From assembly GCA_963811685.1 (NCBI GenBank), contig CAWESK010000015.1, forward strand, positions 62,001 to 126,000: a DNA stretch of 64,000 nucleotides. Reading direction: 5' to 3'. Position numbers and translations under genes: made by a program. The number at the start of each line of letters is the position of its first letter. Position 1 is the first letter of the stretch. The notes under the pieces were generated by a model. That model had not been told where the DNA came from. It did not search any database and saw only the letters and a program-made list of their open reading frames with translations. Source of the stretch: CAIWHR01 sp963811685. Lineage in GTDB: Bacteria; Pseudomonadota; Gammaproteobacteria; Burkholderiales; Casimicrobiaceae. This document shows, one piece after another, positions 35,980-45,614 of this stretch.

Positions 35980-38211
35980 ATGTCCAACGCCAACGGCCTC
36001 ATCTTCGCGCTCGTCTGCGCGGCCGCTGCGATCGTCTACGGTTTCGTGTCGATCGGCTGGATTCTGAAGAAGCCCACCGGCAACGACCGGATGCGCGAAA
36101 TCGCCGCTGCGATCCAGGCCGGCGCCAAGGCCTATCTCAACCGGCAGTACATGACGATCGGCCTCGTCGGCGTCATCCTGTTCGTCCTCATCTGGTGGGC
36201 GCTGGGCGGCGCGACGGCAGGCGGCTTCCTCGTCGGCGCGGTGCTGTCCGGACTCACCGGCTACATCGGGATGAACGTGTCGGTGCGCTCGAACGTGCGC
36301 ACGGCCGAAGCGGCGCGCACCGGGCTCAACGCGGCGCTCGCCGTCGCGTTTCGCGGCGGCGCGATTACGGGCATGCTCGTCGTCGGGCTGGGCCTCCTCG
36401 GCGTCGCCGGCTTCTACGCATTCCTGACCGGCTCCGCCATCTGGAGCGTGAGCCCGATGGGCAGCAATCTCCATCACACGATCGAGCCGCTCGTCGGCCT
36501 CGCGTTCGGCGGTTCGCTGATCTCGATTTTCGCGCGTCTTGGTGGCGGCATCTTCACCAAGGGCGCCGACGTCGGCGCGGACCTGGTCGGCAAGGTCGAG
36601 GCCGGGATTCCCGAGGACGACCCGCGCAATCCGGCCGTGATCGCCGACAACGTCGGCGACAACGTCGGCGACTGCGCCGGCATGGCGGCCGACCTCTTCG
36701 AGACCTACGCGGTCACCATCGTCGCGACGATGCTGCTCGGCGCGCTGCTCTTCCCCGTGCAGGCGCAGACGGCAGTCACGTACCCGCTGGTGCTCGGCGG
36801 CTTCTCGATTCTCGCCTCGATCGCCGGGTGCTATTTCGTCAAGGCGCGCGACGGCGGCAAGATCATGAATGCGCTCTACCGCGGCCTGATCGTCGCCGGC
36901 GTGCTGTCGGCCATCGGCTTCTGGATCATCACCCAGATGATGATGGGCGACATGTCCGCCGTCGATCCCAGGCTCACCACGATGCGCCTGTGGGGGTCCG
37001 GGCTCGTCGGTCTCGCGCTGACGGCAGCGATGGTCGTCATCACCGAGTATTACACGGCGACGGAATTCGCTCCGGTGCGCCACGTCGCGCAGGCGTCGAC
37101 GACCGGGCATGCGACCAACATCATCGCCGGCATTGGCGTTTCGATGAAGGCGACGGCATTGCCGGTGCTGTCGGTGTGCGTCGCGATCATGGTCTCCTAC
37201 GCGCTTGCGGGGCTCTACGGGATCGCGATCGCGGCCACCGCGATGCTGTCGATGGCGGGCATCATCGTCGCCCTCGACGCCTACGGCCCGATCACCGACA
37301 ACGCGGGCGGCATCGCCGAAATGGCGAAGCTGCCGGATTCGGTGCGCGCGATCACCGATCCGCTCGATGCGGTGGGCAATACGACCAAGGCGGTCACCAA
37401 GGGCTATGCGATCGGCTCGGCGGGATTGGCCGCGCTGGTGCTCTTCGCCGACTACACGCACGCGCTCGAGTCGGCGGGCAAGGCGGTGAGCTTCGATCTC
37501 TCCAATCACTACGTCATCGTCGGTCTCTTCATCGGCGGATTGATCCCGTATCTGTTCGGCGCGATGGCGATGGAGGCGGTCGGGCGCGCGGCGGGCGCCG
37601 TCGTCGTCGAAGTGCGCAGGCAGTTCAAGGAGATCAAGGGCATCATGGAAGGCACCGCCAAGCCAGAGTATGGTGTTGCCGTCGACATGCTGACCAAGGC
37701 GGCGATCAAGGAAATGATCTTGCCGTCGCTGCTCCCGGTTCTGGTCCCGATCGTCGTCGGCGTCGGCTTTGCGTATTTCGGCGGCGCGGCGGCAGGCGCG
37801 CAAACCCTCGGTGGCGTGCTGATGGGCACGATCATCACCGGCCTGTTCGTTGCCATCTCGATGACCACCGGCGGCGGGGCGTGGGACAACGCGAAGAAGT
37901 ACATCGAGGACGGCCATCACGGCGGCAAGGGCTCCGACGCGCACAAGGCGGCGGTGACCGGCGACACCGTCGGCGACCCGTACAAGGACACGGCCGGCCC
38001 GGCAGTCAATCCGCTGATCAAGATCATCAACATCGTCGCGCTGATGATCGTTCCGCTGATCGGCGCGTGGACGCTCGCCAAGACGCCAGCGCCGGCGCCG
38101 GCTCCGGTCGTCATGATGGCGCCGAGTGCGTCGGGCCCCGTTGCGCCGCCGGTGCCGATGCCGGCGGCAGCGCCTGCGGCGAGCCCCGCTCCGGAAGCGC
38201 CGAAGAAATAA
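35980..38211 (+). CDS. hppA: K+-independent proton-pumping pyrophosphatase
   Basis: A membrane pyrophosphatase of 743 residues with about 16 membrane segments that couples PPi hydrolysis to proton export. Active-site motif GADVGADLVGKVEAGIPEDD and DNVGDNVGDCAGMAADLFE are intact, as is the second acidic site near the C-terminus. In GNTTKAVTKGYAIGSAGL the Lys and Thr are the known markers of potassium-independent proton pumps. The final 40 residues are an Ala/Pro-rich tail not usual in the family. ATG 35980 has GGGAG upstream. A terminator follows. Confidence 0.97.
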   Translation: MSNANGLIFALVCAAAAIVYGFVSIGWILKKPTGNDRMREIAAAIQAGAKAYLNRQYMTIGLVGVILFVLIWWALGGATAGGFLVGAVLSGLTGYIGMNVSVRSNVRTAEAARTGLNAALAVAFRGGAITGMLVVGLGLLGVAGFYAFLTGSAIWSVSPMGSNLHHTIEPLVGLAFGGSLISIFARLGGGIFTKGADVGADLVGKVEAGIPEDDPRNPAVIADNVGDNVGDCAGMAADLFETYAVTIVATMLLGALLFPVQAQTAVTYPLVLGGFSILASIAGCYFVKARDGGKIMNALYRGLIVAGVLSAIGFWIITQMMMGDMSAVDPRLTTMRLWGSGLVGLALTAAMVVITEYYTATEFAPVRHVAQASTTGHATNIIAGIGVSMKATALPVLSVCVAIMVSYALAGLYGIAIAATAMLSMAGIIVALDAYGPITDNAGGIAEMAKLPDSVRAITDPLDAVGNTTKAVTKGYAIGSAGLAALVLFADYTHALESAGKAVSFDLSNHYVIVGLFIGGLIPYLFGAMAMEAVGRAAGAVVVEVRRQFKEIKGIMEGTAKPEYGVAVDMLTKAAIKEMILPSLLPVLVPIVVGVGFAYFGGAAAGAQTLGGVLMGTIITGLFVAISMTTGGGAWDNAKKYIEDGHHGGKGSDAHKAAVTGDTVGDPYKDTAGPAVNPLIKIINIVALMIVPLIGAWTLAKTPAPAPAPVVMMAPSASGPVAPPVPMPAAAPAASPAPEAPKK

Positions 38212-38232
38212 AGCGCGCAGCGCGCGTAACAC

Positions 38233-38264
38233 GGGCCGGCCCGCGATGGCCGGCCCTTTTGTTT
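38233..38264 (+). terminator. Intrinsic terminator after hppA
   Basis: Perfect 9-bp stem GGGCCGGCC (38233-38241) / GGCCGGCCC (38248-38256), six-base loop, then TTTTGTTT. Confidence 0.9.
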
Positions 38265-38323
38265 CCCGCAACGCGATGGAGCACCGACAGCGGGAATCGC
38301 CCGGTGCATTACAATTGATAGTG

Positions 38324-39658
38324 ATGACTCCGCCTTCGACCGTTCCGCATCGGATCGTGATCGTCGGCGGCGGCGCCGCCGGGCTGCCGCTCGCCACCAA
38401 GCTGGGCGACAAGCTGGCCCGCCGCGGGCTGGCCACCGTGACGCTGGTCGACCGATTCGCCACGCACCTGTGGAAACCGCTGTTGCACGAAGTCGCGGCG
38501 GGGCGCATGGACGCCGACCTCCACAGCTTCGATTACTTCCTGATCGCGTACTGGCATCACTTCCGCTTCCGCTTCGGCGCCCTCACCGGGCTCGATCGCG
38601 CGCGGCGCGAAGTGCGGCTCGCCGCGGTCATCGACGACGATGGCAAGGAGATGCTTCCCGCCGGGGTGCTCCCCTACGACACGCTCATCTTCTGCATCGG
38701 CAGCATCGGCAACGATTTCGGCGTGCCCGGCGTCGCCGAGCACGCCATCTCGCTCGATACGGCGGATGACGCCGAGCGCTTCCACCGGCGCCTCGTCGCC
38801 GCCTGCGTGCGCGCGGAAGGACGCGCCTCGCGCGGCGAGTCGGCGACCGTCGACATCGTGATCATCGGCGCCGGGGCGACCGGCGTCGAGCTCGCCGCCG
38901 AGATCCGCAATTGCACGCGCGCATTCGCGAGCTACGGTCTCGATTTCCTGAAGCCCGAACGCGACGTCCGCCTCACGATCGTCGAGGCAGCGCCGCGAAT
39001 CCTGCCGCCGCTGCAGGAGAAGATCGCCGAAGCGGCGACCGAGCTCCTGGGCAGGCTTGCCGTCACCGTGCGCACCGGCGAGCGGGTGACGGCAGTCGAC
39101 GCGAACTGTGTCCGCACGTCGTCCGGCGCCGCGCTTCCCGCCGATCTCGTGGTCTGGGCCGCCGGCATCCAGGCCCCGCCGGTACTCGCGAGCCTCGACG
39201 GTCTCGAGGTCAATCGCGCGCATCAGCTCGTCGTCGGCAGCACGCTGCAAACCACGCGCGACCCGGACATCTTCGCGATGGGCGATTGCGCCGCCTGCCC
39301 GTGGCCCGAGTCGGGCCGCGAAGGCGCGATCCTGCCCCCGCGCGCGCAGGTTGCGCGGCAGCAGGCGTCGCTGCTCGTGAAGACGGTGAAGGCGCGGCTC
39401 GCCGGAGCGCCGCTGCCGGAGTTCCACTTCCACGACTTCGGCTCGCTCGTCTCGCTCGGTCACCTGTCGGCCGTCGGCAACCTGATGGGGCGGCTGATCG
39501 GCGGCAACATGGTCGTGCAGGGACTGATCGCGCGCTGGATGTATGCGTCGCTCTACAAGATGCACCAGGTCGCGATCCTCGGCTGGGTGCGGGTCGCGAT
39601 CGACAGCGTGAGCCGCCTCGTGCGGCAGCGTCTCGAGCCGCGGGTCAAGCTGCATTGA
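38324..39658 (+). CDS. ndh: Type II NADH dehydrogenase
   Basis: A peripheral membrane flavoprotein of 444 residues that passes electrons from NADH to quinone without pumping. FAD site RIVIVGGGAAGLPLATKL, THLWKPLLHEVAAG after it, the NADH site DIVIIGAGATGVELAAEI, and the second FAD motif DIFAMGDCAACP followed by PPRAQVARQQA. The C-terminal amphipathic region (MYASLYKMHQVAILGWVRVA) is the membrane anchor. ATG 38324 (or GTG 38321). Its stop overlaps the TTG start of the next gene. Confidence 0.93.
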   Translation: MTPPSTVPHRIVIVGGGAAGLPLATKLGDKLARRGLATVTLVDRFATHLWKPLLHEVAAGRMDADLHSFDYFLIAYWHHFRFRFGALTGLDRARREVRLAAVIDDDGKEMLPAGVLPYDTLIFCIGSIGNDFGVPGVAEHAISLDTADDAERFHRRLVAACVRAEGRASRGESATVDIVIIGAGATGVELAAEIRNCTRAFASYGLDFLKPERDVRLTIVEAAPRILPPLQEKIAEAATELLGRLAVTVRTGERVTAVDANCVRTSSGAALPADLVVWAAGIQAPPVLASLDGLEVNRAHQLVVGSTLQTTRDPDIFAMGDCAACPWPESGREGAILPPRAQVARQQASLLVKTVKARLAGAPLPEFHFHDFGSLVSLGHLSAVGNLMGRLIGGNMVVQGLIARWMYASLYKMHQVAILGWVRVAIDSVSRLVRQRLEPRVKLH

Positions 39659-40665
39659 CGCCGCCGCCGTCCCGCGAATCCCGCGAACGAAGCGCCCCGC
39701 GCCCGGACGCGCTCATCGCGTTCGCCAACCGCCTCGCCAGGAACGCGAAGCATCGTCACCGCTGGGCGCGGCGCCACGGCTACGGAGCCTACCGCCTCTA
39801 CGATCGCGACCTGCCCGAATTTCCGTTCGCGATCGATTGCTACGTCGCCGAGGATCCCGCGCTCGGCATGCGCGTGCACCTGCAGGAAATCGAGACGGGG
39901 TGGGAGCAAAGCGACGCGGAGCACGACGCATCCGTCGCCGCCGCGCGTGCGGCGACGGCGCGGGCACTGGAGCTCCCCGAGGCGGCGATTGTCGCGAAGG
40001 CGCGCCGCAAGCGCCGTGGAGGCGACCAGCACGAGCCGACCGGCGCGCGCGGACGCGAGTTCGCGATCGTCGAGTCGGGGCTGCGCTTCCTCGTGAACCT
40101 GGAAGCGTATCTCGACACCGGGCTCTTTCTCGATCATCGCGCGCTGCGCTCGATCGTCCGCGAGCGTGCCCAGGGACGGCGGGTGCTGAACCTGTTCGCG
40201 TACACCGGGAGCTTCACCGTCTATGCCGCCGCCGGTGGCGCACTCGCTTCGCAGACGGTCGACCTGTCGAACACCTATCTCGACTGGGCGGCGCGCAATT
40301 TCGCCGTCAACGGCGTCGACTCGCGCCGGCATCAGCTGATCCGTGCCGACGTTCTGCGCTGGCTCGACATCGCGCACGAGGAGCGCCGGCGCTACGACCT
40401 CATCGTGCTCGATCCACCGGCGTTCTCGACGTCGAAGGCGATGGCCGGCGTGCTCGACATCCAGCGCGACCACATGGAGCTGGTGGCGTCGGTGCGGGGC
40501 TTGCTCGCGCCCGGCGGGGAGCTCTATTTCTCGACCAACCTTCGCACGTTCCGGCTCGACCCCGCGCTCGCCGCGGACGCCGGGTGCCGGGACATCAGCG
40601 CGCGCACGCTGCCGGAGGATTTTCGCGACCGCCGCGTGCACCACGCCTACCTGCTGACGGCGTGA
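39655..40665 (+). CDS. SAM-dependent rRNA methyltransferase (RlmI/RlmK type)
   Basis: A 336-residue class I methyltransferase related to the C-terminal half of E. coli RlmL (RlmK), which makes m7G2069 of 23S rRNA, and to RlmI. Seen: RVLNLFAYTGSFTVYAAAGG (SAM motif I), TVDLSNTYLDWAARNFAVNG, the catalytic-type LIVLDPPAFSTSKAM, and the start ANRLARNAKHRHRWARRHG. TTG start in a TTGA overlap with ndh. Exact target base not provable from sequence. Confidence 0.85.
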   Translation: MTPPPSRESRERSAPRPDALIAFANRLARNAKHRHRWARRHGYGAYRLYDRDLPEFPFAIDCYVAEDPALGMRVHLQEIETGWEQSDAEHDASVAAARAATARALELPEAAIVAKARRKRRGGDQHEPTGARGREFAIVESGLRFLVNLEAYLDTGLFLDHRALRSIVRERAQGRRVLNLFAYTGSFTVYAAAGGALASQTVDLSNTYLDWAARNFAVNGVDSRRHQLIRADVLRWLDIAHEERRRYDLIVLDPPAFSTSKAMAGVLDIQRDHMELVASVRGLLAPGGELYFSTNLRTFRLDPALAADAGCRDISARTLPEDFRDRRVHHAYLLTA

Positions 40666-40792
40666 GGTCCGGCGGTGCCCTCCGCACCGCCAGAGTGAAT
40701 CGTAGCGCCGAGGGTCGGCGCCTGGCCTTGCTCCGGGTCGCATCCCCACGCGCTACCGGCGCGTGGGCCCCTGCTACCCCGTCCGCAAGTCC

Positions 40793-42846
40793 CTACCAGA
40801 TCGAGACGCGCTCCTTCGGCGGTCGGTACATCTTGTCGCCTTCCTTGAGCGGGTACGTCTTGTAGAACGCGTCGAGATTCGACAGCGGGCCGTTCGCGCG
40901 GAATTTGTCGGGCGAATGCGGATCGGACTTGAGCTGGACGATCATCGCGCTCGTCGCGCGTCTTGTCGCGCCAACCTTGCGCGTAGCTCAGGAAGAATCG
41001 CTCGTCGCCGGTCATGCCGTCGATGACCGGCGCTTCCTTGCCGCCGAGCGACGAGCCGGTAGGCCTTGTACGCGATCGCCAGGCCCGACAGGTCGGCGAT
41101 GTTCTCGCCGAGCGTCAGCTTGCCGTTGACGAAATATCCGGGCACGGGGCTGTAGGCGTCGAACTGCGCGACCAGCGCCTTCGTCTTCTCGTCGAAGCGC
41201 TTGTGGTCTTCCGCCGTCCACCAGTCGCGCAGGTTGCCGTCGCCGTCGAACTGGCTGCCGGAGTCGTCGAAGCCGTGGCTGATCTCGTGGCCGATCGTCG
41301 CGCCGGCGCCGCCGTAGTTGGCGGCGTCGTCGCCTCGGGATTGAAGTACGGCGGCTGCAGGATCGCCGCCGGGAAGACGATCTCGTTCATCGTCGGGTTG
41401 TAGTAGGCGTTCACCGTCTGCGGCGTCATGAACCATTCGTCGCGATCGATCGGCTTGCCGAGCTTGGCGACATTGCGGTCGAATTCGAAGCGGCGCGCCC
41501 GCATCACGTTGCCGACGAGGTCGTCCGGCGCGATTTCGAGCTTCGAATAGTCGCGCCATTTCGACGGGTAGCCGATCTTCGGCGCGATCTTGGCGAGCTT
41601 CGCCTGGGCTTCCTTCTTCGTCTCCGGCCCCATCCAGTCGAGCTGATCGATGCTCTGCTTGTAGGTCGCGAGCAGGTTGGCGACCAGCTTTTCCATCCGC
41701 GCCTTGCTCTCCGGCGGGAAATACTTGGCGACGTAGACCCGGCCGAGCGCTTCGCCGATGGATTCGTTGACGAGCGCGACGCCGCGCTGCCAGCGCGGGC
41801 GGTTCTGCGGGACACCCGACAGGATCGTGCCGTAGAACGCGAACCGCTCGTCGACGTAGCGCTTGTCGAGAAAGCGCGAGTAATCGCGCAACGTCGCCCA
41901 CCGGAGATAGGCTTTCCAGGTGGACAGCGGCGTTTTCGCGTAGAGCGCGGCGAAGTCCTTCAGGTAGCTCGCCTGGTAGAGCACGACGTCGGAAACCTTG
42001 GCCGCGACGCCGTTCGCGTCGAGATAGGCTTTCCAGTCGAAGCCGGGCGCCGACGCTCGGCAGATCCTTGATGGCGACCTTTTCGTACGTCTTCACCGGA
42101 TCGCGCGACTCCACCTTGGTCCAGTGCGCGCGGGCCATCGCGGTCTCGAGCGCGAGGATGTCGGCAGCGTCCTGCTTCGCGGTCTTGTCGCCCGCCATCG
42201 CGAGCATCTTCTCGGTGTGCTCGCCGTACTTCTTGCGGATGGTGACGAGGCGCTGATCGTCGTCGTTGACGTAGTAGTCGCGGTCCGGAAGCCCGAGCCC
42301 CGACTGCGACAGGTAGACGACATAGGCGGTCGAGTTGCGCTTGTCCTGGTCGATATCGAGGTCGAACGGCATCTGCACGCCGATCTGCTGCAGCCGGGCC
42401 ATCAGCGACGGCAGCTCGGACTTGTCCTTCACGGCGTCGATGGCGGTGAATTCCGCGGCAAGCGGCTTCAGCCCCAGCGCCTCGATCCGCGCTTCGTCCA
42501 TGAAGCTGCGATAGAGATCGCCGACCTTGCGCGCTTCGGCGCTTCCCGACGCAGGCGAAGCCGCTGCCTCGTCGATGATCTTGCGCAAGCGTTCCTGCGC
42601 CTCCTCGTGCAGGACGTACGCCGGGCTCCACGAAGGCTTGTCCGGCGGAATCGTCGTCGTCGCCAGCCATTTGCCGTTGACGTGCGTGTAGAAATCGTCG
42701 GCGGCGCGGCACGTCGGAGTCGAAGTACTGCGTTTCGATGCCGGATTGAAGCGGCGCGCGATCCGCCGGCGCGGCGGCGTGTCGGCGGCAAAGATCGGCG
42801 CCGCAACCACGCCGGCGCAGCAGGCAAGGGGACGTACGGTCTTCAT
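40793..42846 (-). pseudogene. M13 zinc metallopeptidase (PepO/neprilysin), about six frame breaks
   Basis: An exported neprilysin-like peptidase of about 680 residues is recognisable in three alternating frames. Start: signal peptide MKTVRPLACCAGVVAAPIFA, then SGIETQYFDSDV, ADDFYTHVNGKWL, a long helical region, NEIVFPAAILQPPYFNPEA, the zinc site GATIGHEISHGFDDSGSQFD, LGENIADLSGLAIAYKAYRL and the end MYRPPKERVSIW. Breaks lie near 42765, 42712, 42048, 41330, 41055 and 40950. All family segments are kept, so either indel errors cluster here or decay is recent. Confidence 0.85.
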
Positions 42847-43000
42847 GCGAAGGGCTCCTGATTTTCGACGGCCGGCGGTGCGGTGCCGAAGATAGACGGC
42901 CCCGGCCGGCGCAAAACGCGTAATTATCCCCGTATCGGCGGCTCGGCCGGGTGCAGCGCGATATACTGCGCGCCCGTCCGACGAACCGCGGCGTGAGCCG

Positions 43001-43603
43001 ATGAACGCCGAGCTCTTTTCCGCGACAATCCTGCTGGTCCTGGTGATCGACCCGTTCGGCAACGTGCCGGTGGTCGTGGCCGCGCTCAAGAACGTCGCGC
43101 CCGAGCGGCGGCGCCAGGTCGTGCTGCGCGAGTGCGCCGCGGCCTACGTGATCCTCGTCGCGTTCATGCTGGGCGGCCGGACCTTCCTCCAGTGGCTGCA
43201 TCTGTCCGAGGAGTCGCTGACGATCGCCGGCGGGATCATCCTGTTCCTGATCGCGATCCGGATGGTGTTCCCGCGCCCGGAAGGAATCTTCGGCGACCCG
43301 CCCGGGATCGAGCCGTTTCTGGTGCCGTTAGCGATTCCGTCGATCGCCGGGCCGTCGGCGCTCGCCACGGTGATGCTGATGGCCTCGCGCGATCCCGCGA
43401 AGATCGGCAGCTGGATCCTGGCGCTGACGCTGGCGATGGCGGCGACGACGGTCGTGCTGGCGCTCGCCGACCAGCTGCAGCGCTGGCTCGGCGAACGCGC
43501 GGTGATTGCGTTCGAGCGGCTGATGGGCCTCGTGCTGACTGCGCTCGCCGTCGAGATGCTGCTGACCGGCGTGCGGTCGTTCGCAGGAGAGCTCGTGAAG
43601 TAG
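43001..43603 (+). CDS. MarC-family membrane protein (YhgN-like)
   Basis: A 200-residue inner membrane protein with six segments, beginning FSATILLVLVIDPFGNVPVV. PLAIPSIAGPSALATVMLM is the second family signature. Function unknown; despite its name the family is not a drug efflux pump in tests I know of. A TATACT -10-like hexamer lies at 42962-42967 between it and the divergent peptidase gene. Confidence 0.92.
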   Translation: MNAELFSATILLVLVIDPFGNVPVVVAALKNVAPERRRQVVLRECAAAYVILVAFMLGGRTFLQWLHLSEESLTIAGGIILFLIAIRMVFPRPEGIFGDPPGIEPFLVPLAIPSIAGPSALATVMLMASRDPAKIGSWILALTLAMAATTVVLALADQLQRWLGERAVIAFERLMGLVLTALAVEMLLTGVRSFAGELVK

Positions 43604-43731
43604 CGGCCGGCGCTTCGGGACTCCGCGCTGCACGTGTGAATCAGCACATCTAGCCGTCGGCCGCACGCGGCCTCGGCCTCCGCACTCTCAAATCGTGCGA
43701 AGATTGGCTCTGTCGGCCTCGCAGCGCCGAT

Positions 43732-43791
43732 TCGCGATTGCTTCGATCCCCTGCGCGCTTCGCGCGCGGGGCCCCTCTCCGCCGCTCACGT
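43732..43791. repeat. Direct repeat copy 1 (about 60 bp, hairpin-forming)
   Basis: A noncoding unit starting TCGCGATTGCTTCGATCCCC, about 95% identical to copy 2. It holds a stem CCCCTGCGCG / CGCGCGGGG around CTTCG. It lies in the 373-bp gap between marC and yceI, where no gene is supported. Confidence 0.65.
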
Positions 43792-43890
43792 CGCTACTCG
43801 CGATCGCTCGCTGCCCCTAGCCTTCGGCCGGTTCGGCCTCCGCGCCGTGAATGCATATCGACATGCCGAGTCGTCGGCCTCCGAACGCGC

Positions 43891-43951
43891 TCGCGATTGC
43901 TCCGATCCCCTGCGCGCTTCGCGCTCGGGGCCCCTCTCCGCCGCTCGCACG
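43891..43951. repeat. Direct repeat copy 2
   Basis: Starts TCGCGATTGCTCCGATCCCC, 159 bp from copy 1 and in the same direction. The stem has one mismatch (CGCTC for CGCGC). Shorter TCGGCCTCCG pieces flank both copies, suggesting a larger repeating unit. Confidence 0.65.
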
Positions 43952-43976
43952 TTCCCCCGGCTCGCCGCTCGCGCCG

Positions 43977-44564
43977 CTACTCCTTGTCGCCCTCGAAGCC
44001 GAACGACAGCAGCACGTCGTCGCCGATGGAGGGGATTCCCCGCTTCATGCCGAAGTCGGACCGCTTGATCTTGGCGTTCGCGCTGCCGCCGCAGCGCTCC
44101 TTGGCGGTCGCCGTTGCCGGATTGCACCTGAAGCGCTCGACGGTGATCGCCACCGGCTTCGTCACGCCGAGCAGCGTGAGCTCGCCCTGAACGACCGTCG
44201 GCGTGTCGCCCGCGAAGACGACGTTCGTGGACTTGTACGTCATCCTCGGAAATTCGGCGGAGTTGAAGAAATCGGCGGAGCGCAGGTGCTCGTCGCGCGA
44301 GCGCGGCCGGTTGCCCTTGTCGTTGTCGTTGGTGTCGACCGACGCGGTCTCGACGATCAGCTCGACCGACCCGGTCTTCGCCGCGCGATCGATGGCGAAT
44401 TTTCCGGAATACTTGCTGAACCGGCCGTGGATCATCGACAGGCCCAGATGGTCGATCGCAAACGAGACGGACGTGTGCAACGGGTCCATCGGATAGGTTT
44501 CGACCGCTGCGGCGGCGGCGACGGGCAGAGCGGCGAGAGTGAGGACGACGAGTCGCTTCAGCAT
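43977..44564 (-). CDS. YceI-family periplasmic protein
   Basis: A 195-residue lipocalin-like protein with a signal peptide (MLKRLVVLTLAALPVAAAAA). It binds isoprenoid-type lipids in studied members. YPMDPLHTSVSFAIDHLGLS, GRFSKYSGKFAID and LTLLGVTKPVAITVERFRCN are typical. GCAGGAG precedes ATG 44564; the frame is open further upstream but without a signal peptide. Confidence 0.93.
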   Translation of the reverse strand: MLKRLVVLTLAALPVAAAAAVETYPMDPLHTSVSFAIDHLGLSMIHGRFSKYSGKFAIDRAAKTGSVELIVETASVDTNDNDKGNRPRSRDEHLRSADFFNSAEFPRMTYKSTNVVFAGDTPTVVQGELTLLGVTKPVAITVERFRCNPATATAKERCGGSANAKIKRSDFGMKRGIPSIGDDVLLSFGFEGDKE

Positions 44565-44584
44565 GCGAATCTCCTGCGGGTGGG

Positions 44585-45405
44585 TCAGGACATGGAAGAG
44601 CGCGCGGCGTACCATGCCGCTCCGATCGGAACGGCGGCGGCGGCCAACGCCAGTGCACACAGCATGGCCGCGCGCGCGAAGAGAGGCCCGGTCGCGGTTT
44701 TGGCAGCGACACGACGAAGGGAATGATGAGCAGCAGCGGCAATGCGTACCACGGGAGGAGGGCGAGCTGCTGCGTTCCCGCCGTGATCAAGGCAACGATC
44801 AGTCCAATCGGCAGCGCGCCGGTGAATCCGGGAGCGAGCGATCGCGCAAGCACGATCTGGACGAGCAGCATCGCGACGCAGGCCATGGCGATCGCTACGC
44901 CGGCGACGAGAGCGCCGATCGATGCCGACAGGATGCCGACAATGCCGGCGGCGAGCCCGAGCCCGAAGCCGGCGGCGCCGCAGCGGATTCCGTCTTCCGA
45001 ACAGCGGAGCATGGCGGCGATCATCGCGGCGACAAAGACGGCGATGCCGGTTGCGGCGAGAACGGCGGCGGTGCCTTCGCGGTTTTCGAGCGCGGTCCGG
45101 AAGACCCATATCGACAGCAACCCGGCCGCTGCGACGAGCGTCGGTGCGATCCATTTCGATTTGCGCCGGTAGCGATCGGCGGCGACGCCTGCAAGCGGGG
45201 CGAGGAGGCCGAGAAGCCACGTCTTGCGCGCCACGGTCGGCGGGAAAAGCGAGAAGCCGGTATCGAGCGCGACCATAGTTGCGTAGGCCGGCATGATCGC
45301 GAGCCAGACGAAGCGGGTGCGCCCGAGCGCGAAGGCGACGATCAGCGCGACGAAGAATGGGGCGATGCCGCCCTGGAACGCCGGGTGGTCGAGGAATTCA
45401 CTCAC
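44585..45405 (-). CDS. Hypothetical polytopic membrane protein (one frame break)
   Basis: Not recognised. About 273 residues with eight or so hydrophobic segments: FLDHPAFQGGIAPFFVALIV at the start and LALLPWYALPLLLIIPFVVS later. The frame shifts near 44708; the other frame gives a final segment (AAMLCALALAAAAVPIGAAW) and the stop at 44585. It stands 20 nt upstream of yceI in the same direction. Confidence 0.6.
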
Positions 45406-45614
45406 CGCGCGACCCGCGCCGGAGGACGACCTTCGGGGAGGGGCGCGGGGTGGATGCCGTGGGATTCGCGCGGGCAGACGGATTCGTTGGCATAAGCGTC
45501 GGAAACAGCGAGATTCGCGCTGTTATTCCAAGGGTGTGGGACATCGAACGAGCATCCATTTTACCGCAGTCGTCCCCCAACGGCCACTCGCGGGCGTGCT
45601 TCCGCCGCAAGCGA

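Noticed and set aside
34360..38508. Very long minus-strand open frame opposite pfp and hppA
   Set aside because: Composed mostly of Arg, Asp, Glu and His; it is the antisense shadow of two clear genes in GC-rich DNA.
43732..43951. CRISPR array
   Set aside because: Only two 60-bp units, not 25-40 bp repeats with regular spacers, and no cas gene.
45504..45524. Terminator after the metallo-hydrolase gene
   Set aside because: A 7-bp stem AACAGCG/CGCTGTT exists but no T run follows on the minus strand.
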